A stretch of DNA of 64,000 bases, taken from assembly GCA_004123355.1 (NCBI GenBank), contig SCHM01000005.1:1-64000 (forward strand), written 5' to 3'. A program made the translations under genes and the position numbers. The notes beneath the pieces are model-generated. The model ran no database searches. It was not told the DNA's origin and saw only the letters and a list, made by a program, of their open reading frames with translations. The stretch's first letter is position 1, and every line of letters starts with the position of its first letter. Shown here piece by piece: positions 58,577 through 64,000 of this stretch. Origin of the DNA: Amphirosellinia nigrospora. Its lineage: Eukaryota; Ascomycota; Sordariomycetes; Xylariales; Xylariaceae.

Positions 58577-59268
58577 ATGCCTGACCACATCAACAACACC
58601 TCAGGCCCAGCGGCTATAGCGCCTGGTCCCAACGTGGCCCTGATGCATGCTGCATTCCCCATGGATCACGGACCTGCTTCACCACCGATGCCTTGTGACT
58701 GCGATTCCGAGACTCGGCGCGCCATAGGCAATCTTACACGGCACTCCGGCCGCACTGCAACACCTATGCCTTCAGGTGCAGCTTCAGAACCAACACCCAC
58801 GAAGCAGCAGCCGATGTCGTTACCCGACACGCTAAAGACGGCGCATGCTCTCGTACAACACTGGGGAAACCTGAATGGCTGTCCCAATGCTGAACTACAC
58901 ATGAATGCCCCAATGCTATGCTTAATGACAGATGCCATTGGGGTCTCACTGCGCCACCACGAGGTAGCCGTCGAGTCAATGTCATCGTCGGCTCGCCGCC
59001 GAGATAGTAACACTCATCCCGCCGAACACGGACAGAGAGAAAATGTCGTCACTATGCCTAGGGCTCTAATTGGGAGTTGGAGCTGGACCCTCTGGAGCAG
59101 GCAATTCTCGTGCAGGAGTCGGTAAAGCATTCGATCCTTCGTCTCGCGGCCATGCTACAGGACATTGAGGAGGAGGCCGCAGCAATAAAGGACCAGGAGA
59201 ATCTCAGCTGCGTAATAGAGGCGTCAAGGAGCTTATCACGAGTTTATTTAGATTATTGGGGTCTGTGA
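58577..59268 (+). CDS. AflR-like regulator C-terminal domain without zinc cluster
   Basis: About 230 residues. A Pro/Ala/Thr-rich N-terminus is followed by a helical segment TLKTAHALVQHWGNLNGCP..LCLMTDAIGVSLRHH and, after one lost base near 59,065, ELELDPLEQAIL and SILRLAAMLQDIEEEAAAI. This is the layout of the C-terminal domain of AflR-type Zn2Cys6 regulators and parallels the neighbour at 59,433-60,884 (LVLEAERNFSSLQQRLFACTGH, LLGLALLAERVIGILEDMF). The DNA-binding cluster is absent, so it could be a truncated relic or a dominant-negative partner. It converges with the full-length neighbour. Confidence 0.55.
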
Positions 59269-59432
59269 ACCAGATAGTGCCTTCCGAATAAACCAACTAG
59301 GCCCGACTTCGTGCCTAGAGGGCTACGTTCTCTATTGATTACGTAGCCATGCGGCTAAGTCTTCGTCAACTAGGACCTAATCCTTTCGTGTCATACGGAA
59401 ATGAGTACATGGACTTGGACGCTGTCTTAATG

Positions 59433-60884
59433 TTATAATAATATCATCGCGCCTTGTAGAGCCTCCGCTCTCCTTATGAGATCGTCTAGCAAAGTGCCTG
59501 CTATCGCATCAAGTACCGTAGTGCTTCCACCCCAATCTAGAGGACTACCTAAGAACTGTTCTTTCGTGTTCTGATCCTCCCCTTGTTTCGTCCGCTTGGC
59601 GCTATCAAGAGCTTCCAGAGTCCCCAGCATCCTCTTCACACGTAGCTTGAGGATCCGCCCCATCGCATCAACCTTGGCTTGGCCTTGCACCAAGAAGTCA
59701 TCAAGGCGTAATGCGCGGTACGAATCCATTTCTAGTGAGACGCATGGCTTGCTCATAACGTTACGGAGAGATCGCTGTAAGCGGCGCGCCGACGGGGCCG
59801 ATGTCCCCTGCGTCCCAGACCATACAAAGTCGCTCGCTTGATCCATGCTCTGTGCCGACTTAGCGGCGAGGCGGAACATGTCTTCGAGTATGCCAATGAC
59901 GCGCTCCGCGAGGAGGGCCAAGCCAAGGAGAACAGGCCGGCTTGTCGCCAAGCACGGTCTACTAGAGCTAACAGTTTCGGGTGCCGCCCATGTTAGGGGG
60001 CTCGCGTTTTCCGGAGGACAGGGGACTTGATGACCGGTACAAGCAAACAATCGCTGTTGAAGGCTGCTGAAGTTGCGTTCAGCCTCGAGTACAAGATCAA
60101 TCGTAGGCGGCGATGTGGTCCGCGTAAGTGCCTGCTCGAGCCTGCTGGTCCGCTCGAGAACTGCTGCGTAACAATCTGATACGTCGCTACTAGAAGTCCT
60201 GGTTGATATCACCGCGGCTGGAAGGATACCCCCATGAACACGGGGATGTTCATTTGTTGGGGTATCATGTTCGTGGGGTGTTATAATAGAGAATTGGTGA
60301 TCCGAGATCCATGTGTCGACGACGGAGCGGAATACCACATCATTGTTATCTGATGGGGGAGAGACCTGTTGAGCCGTTTCGGAGTCGTTAATTGATAGAT
60401 GACCAGAATATCTCATCTGACTGATATTTGAGATGCGAGAATTAGGATGGTCGGCATTCGATTCATGTGGGCTAGTCGCAATTGTTGAATGATCACAGTT
60501 CGCGGAGGCTAATGTTCATAAGCAAATGGAGGGAGGCGGAACAAATTCACCATTGCAAGTAATACAATACTCACTGTCGGGCGACAGTAGCGCGGTCCCA
60601 ATCGTTCCGGACCGTAGACTACCTTCTCCATCATCAACATCCATCCCATTAAAATGAGCGGCGACTTCCTCGTTCGCCTCGGTGGCTTTCTTCGGCCTGC
60701 CGATGCGTCTCAGAGGGCTGTAGATACACTTGACCCGTCTTTGTGCGCATCGCTTGCAGATAGGTTTATCCCGGTTGCAACGAACTTTGCTGTTCTGGCA
60801 TTTGTCACACGACCGGCGAAATTTGGTTGAATTACGGAATCCTGTCACTGTCTCGGCGGCCGTGTCGTTCAAGGTGGTCATCAT
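59433..60884 (-). CDS. Zn2Cys6 transcription factor, AflR-like
   Basis: Two exons, with an intron at 60,509-60,574 (GTGAGTATTG..ACATTAG). The N-terminal binuclear zinc cluster is complete: RRSCDKCQNSKVRC, then PICKRC and RRVKCIYSP. A basic linker RRIGRPKKA follows, resembling an AT-hook core (GRPKK). The C-terminal half (VLEAERNFSSLQQRLFACTGH, LALLAERVIGILEDMFRLAA, ALRLDDFLVQGQAKVDAM) is AflR-type. It needs no frame change. The family activates secondary-metabolite clusters; here the plausible target is the adjacent MFS exporter. An exact TACCTAGGTA lies 141 bp upstream of the start codon. Confidence 0.9.
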
Positions 60885-62106
60885 GAGTTACTTTGAATAA
60901 TTATTTTCCTCGGTTCCATATCTCGTGATAGTTGAATATCCCGTTCTTGTTGCTCGTGTTAGAGCATGAAAGGACTGATCACCTCAGCACAGCCACCTGC
61001 GATTAATAAAGTCCCCGAGGTCGGTACCTAGGTACGCCGACGCTTGACAAGTTCCACCCCAGGATCAGGGGTACAAAAACTTACCCTAATTGGGAAAAGA
61101 TAGGGGGGCTCATGTAGGTATTCATTGAGTAAAATGGTACTCATGTCGACGCGAATAGGCGGCAGGTTTAAGGTCAACTTTGCTATCCGCGCGGTCTAAA
61201 TGCGAAGGGACATTTGTACCGTTCCTCACAGAGGAATTTAAACCCAAAGTTTAAAGCTTCCCCGAAGTTAATTCTTTGTAGGTGGGCTACATGCATCCAG
61301 CTCACATGCAGCAGACCATAACCGCTTTGCCAACAAGCAAGCAACGATGATGAGACCAGTTGATTTCGGGAAGACCAACTACGAGGAAAATAGTCTAAGC
61401 GTCTAGAACTAGGATATGCGAAAAGGTGACATCTATGAGACTATTGGAATTGATACCTGATAAAGAAGAGGGAAGTGAGTGCCCACGCTTTCGAGCAACA
61501 GTCGTTTCAGTAGCTAACCTAGCTCCTAACAAACTACACCATCAAGTTACAAACTGCTTTCAACTCTCCGTTCCTTCGCCGTGCAGCCATGTTACCCATA
61601 CGTTTAGTCGAAGCCTCCAACTCCATGTTCTTAGGTCTTGGAAGAGATCTCTTTGACCCCCAACGTTACATTCTGAAGTAGTCAGCCCAGTTGGCTGCTT
61701 GTTAGGTGCCATTTCTGCTAAACAGTAAACACTATCCTTCGTAGGCCATGTCAGGTGTCTCTATTCGGTGGTAGTGACTAAAGTACCCTTTCTCAATGCG
61801 AGAAACATACGAGGCTCCAACAGGGTCTGACATATAGCGATATCCAATGGCTTTGCATATGTTATTGGCCTCTGGTGTAGACCCGGGTCCCTTGGCCACG
61901 TCTCAAGTATCGCTCCGGTTGTAAATCCCTCAAGATATAACTGATATAAGAATTGGGTCCTGTATTATAGGCAAGTCATTGTCAGTAATGATCTTTTTCT
62001 ATTATGTCAGGGCTATTTGCCCTCCATTGCCTCGTCTTAATTTCCCTTGCAGTTATCAACTTGTTTTGGAGACGATTCGCAAAGGATTGTTTAACAAAAG
62101 AATTAC
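60885..62106. other. Intergenic, 1.2 kb
   Basis: It contains the TACCTAGGTA palindrome at 61,025-61,034. No gene is supported. A possible downstream exon of the next gene may lie near 61,980-62,060 but is unproven. Confidence 0.5.
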
Positions 62107-62586
62107 TTACACGAAATCGCGGCATCCATAGTACTTGTTGTTCAATGCAACGAAAGAGAAAAACTGCAGATTGTTCTTTTCTATAACCCATAGTAGATGA
62201 TCAAGTGTGATCCCGACCTTGAAGTCGATTCGACAGGTCCGGGCCGTGTTGTTGGATACCGTTCGGTACCGGGCTGGCTTCACGAATAGTTCGCCGGGTT
62301 GATAAGGCTCATCAGAGATAACATGGCTGGTTTGTATGTTGATGCGTACTCCCTCATAACCATCACGCTTACTATTGCCATACCTATACGCGAAGTCGAC
62401 CTTGATGATGGCGTGGTTCTTGTATTGGTTTCGAAGGTGGGCTGGAGTGTCACTAGAATCCATTCGTAAAAGCTCGACATAGATATTGCCGATTGGCGTG
62501 AAGCGAAACGACTCTGGTATAGATTGCCTGCCATTCCCAGTTAAGTTATAGCCATCTTGGCCAAACGACAAGTGCTCAAACTCCAT
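62107..62586 (-). CDS. Small orphan protein, possibly DUF7770-like
   Basis: A 159-residue intact frame: MEFEHLSFGQDGYNLTGNGR, then FRFTPIGNIYVELLRMDSSD, HAIIKVDFAYR, a Ser/Thr-rich beta-like middle, and a C-terminal VGITLDHLLWVIEKNNLQFF ending YYGCRDFV. The order (FxHLSFG..., NIYVELL, a C-terminal helix, then GCR.) reminds me of the fungal DUF7770 group, but I recall that family only loosely. GTAAGT just after YYGCRDF could be a splice donor, giving a different C-terminus. No signal peptide. Confidence 0.5.
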   Translation of the reverse strand: MEFEHLSFGQDGYNLTGNGRQSIPESFRFTPIGNIYVELLRMDSSDTPAHLRNQYKNHAIIKVDFAYRYGNSKRDGYEGVRINIQTSHVISDEPYQPGELFVKPARYRTVSNNTARTCRIDFKVGITLDHLLWVIEKNNLQFFSFVALNNKYYGCRDFV

Positions 62587-63460
62587 TCCGAAGATATTGC
62601 CTATTCAGATAAGCGTTTACCAAATTGTAGAAACCAAGGTTGAAGATGTAGGTTGAAGAGGTAATAAGGGCATGATATTGAGATTAAACGAGGGGTGAAG
62701 AGCATATGATCAAAAAGTTCAGTGCAATGATATTCCAACAAAAAAGATTTACGTACACTATTATCCAGTTGTTGTAAACGTGATGCAAATCATGGTAACC
62801 GCCTAAAACAGGTGGTGATATCTACCGTAACACGCGAGTTATAGAAACACAACTACACAACATGACTGGGCGGATATTTGGCTTCCTGTGGTCATAAGAC
62901 TTCACTGTGAAATAGCTTGTCAGAAACCGTTCCAAGTTCGAACACGAAATCTAAACCCCAGACGCAGCCATTTTTTTGATAGACTTTGAGATTCTTCATT
63001 GATGGTAGCCTATCAAATATAATGTCCTACAGTTTGAGATAGATATTCTCATTCTTGACTTAATTCCCCAGTTGGATGCTACCCGTTCCATGCCGTAGCG
63101 TAAGGCCGCAATCAAAACACAATACGCGCCCTCACTGGTTACACGGCAGCCCCATGTGATCCTCTCCCTTTGAACAGAGACGGATTAATTGGACATGGCA
63201 ACCTCCGGAGCTGTCTTATCCGTCTTGTACTGTGCCGCGGGCTTTTGCTACACATGCACTACACTGTGCTCAGGCGTTCAGCTTGTGGTACGATACATCG
63301 ATATGGCAATGTAAGATTTGTATGGCCCGTGCGTCTACCCATGTCTACTGGAATAATAGGGTATTGGTGTCAAACTTCTCTCCACCCAAAATCGAACCCG
63401 ACATTAGACTTGAAACAAATTCCTGTGTTTAATCCTCTAGCCATCGCAACTAAATCAACG
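62587..63460. promoter_or_regulatory. Divergent promoter region
   Basis: The space between the orphan gene and the kinase-like gene, both reading away from it. No specific element is recognised. Confidence 0.45.
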
Positions 63461-64000
63461 ATGTCGATGCCAAGCTCTCAAAACTCTGATTGTCCGATCG
63501 ACAAAGAATTTGTTGGTATTCCGCCCCCACCTAACGCCCATCTCCCCACTGCGAGTGAGCTCCTTGAACTTTGCTCTGCAAACGATGTGCGGGGACACAC
63601 CGCTCTACCTTCAGATTCGCCAGTCTTCTGGGTCAAATATGGGTTTTCGGTGTACTGGGGTGAGGTCGTGGCTCAAGATACGGCGTACCACGAATTGCGG
63701 CGTCTTGGATCCTCGGTGAGGGCACCTGGGGTGTTTTATGCCTTCCGGTACGACTGCACAGTATACATCGTCATGGAATACATTCCAGGGAAAACCGCAA
63801 GAGAATGCATTCAAGAAGCCACAACTGATGCGGAAAAGGACCATATCATGACCAAGGTCGGCCTGAGTCTCAGCGAACTACATCGTATCCCCGTTCCTTT
63901 GGGATCTCGCCCAGCCGCTATTGACGGGGGCTTAATTCGACATGTGCTTTTTGATGAACAAGAAGCATCAAGACATTATGAGAATGTCGACCAACTAGAG
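63461..64000 (+). CDS. Aminoglycoside-phosphotransferase-like kinase, 5' part
   Basis: An open frame from the ATG at 63,461 that runs off the window after 180 codons without a stop. The kinase-like N-lobe shows VFWVKYGFSVYWGEVVAQ with the probable ATP-binding Lys in WVKYG. AYHELRRLGSSVRAPGVFYAF has the helix-C Glu, and YIVMEYIPGKTA is the hinge. LSLSELHRIPVPLG then leads towards the catalytic loop, which lies beyond the window. This is the APH / phosphotransferase enzyme family, expanded in ascomycetes, with mostly unknown small-molecule substrates. The second in-frame ATG (codon 3) is an alternative start. Confidence 0.8.
   Translation, partial: MSMPSSQNSDCPIDKEFVGIPPPPNAHLPTASELLELCSANDVRGHTALPSDSPVFWVKYGFSVYWGEVVAQDTAYHELRRLGSSVRAPGVFYAFRYDCTVYIVMEYIPGKTARECIQEATTDAEKDHIMTKVGLSLSELHRIPVPLGSRPAAIDGGLIRHVLFDEQEASRHYENVDQLE

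Overview
The window looks like a chromosomal piece of a filamentous ascomycete (Pezizomycotina, probably Sordariomycetes; I cannot name the species). The evidence is short introns of about 50-100 nt with GT-AG borders, fungal-only families (HET, DUF1996, DUF4419, DUF6536, a MYND protein with a DUF4470 domain, LURP-one-like, an AflR-like Zn2Cys6 regulator), and an AT-only block with the look of heavy repeat-induced point mutation (RIP).

Layout. (1) 1-9,750: extremely AT-rich DNA (about 10% GC by eye) without usable genes. From about 2,860 to 9,640 it is a degenerate tandem array of about 168 bp units (roughly 34 recognisable), interrupted at about 6,300-7,550. (2) 9,750-35,730: a sharp jump to gene-bearing DNA holding orphan genes. 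Four families occur twice in shuffled order: P (RGG/coiled-coil protein; a decayed copy at 10 kb and a fuller one at 26 kb), R (RGG-box protein at 12 kb and 33.7 kb, with duplicated leader), X (13.5 kb and 31.7 kb) and C (coiled-coil protein at 15.1 kb and 29.3 kb, paired mainly by architecture). Between them lie an AT-hook protein (Y), a protein with degenerate SF2-helicase-like motifs (H) and a coiled-coil protein with a long acidic tail (K). The block ends with a PD-(D/E)XK-like nuclease-domain gene. (3) 36,600-64,000: more ordinary fungal accessory genes: MYND/DUF4470 protein, pepsin-like membrane protein divergent from a DUF6536 membrane protein, secreted GDSL esterase, DUF4419 protein, secreted DUF1996 protein, LURP-one protein, HET protein, DHA2-type MFS exporter, two AflR-like regulators (one lacking the zinc cluster), a small secreted-type orphan or DUF7770-like protein, and the 5' part of an aminoglycoside-phosphotransferase-like kinase.

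A feature of the whole window is that most genes need one or more 1-2 nt frame changes, usually the loss of one base and often in a short C/G run, to keep family-level similarity continuous. Either the consensus sequence carries residual indels (most likely, because well-conserved families are hit throughout) or the locus is decaying. Gene boundaries below are given as the span supported by the conserved reading frames. Functions of the orphan block are unknown. The repeated set of families with a shared promoter palindrome (TACCTAGGTA) is the best candidate here for an undescribed multigene system.
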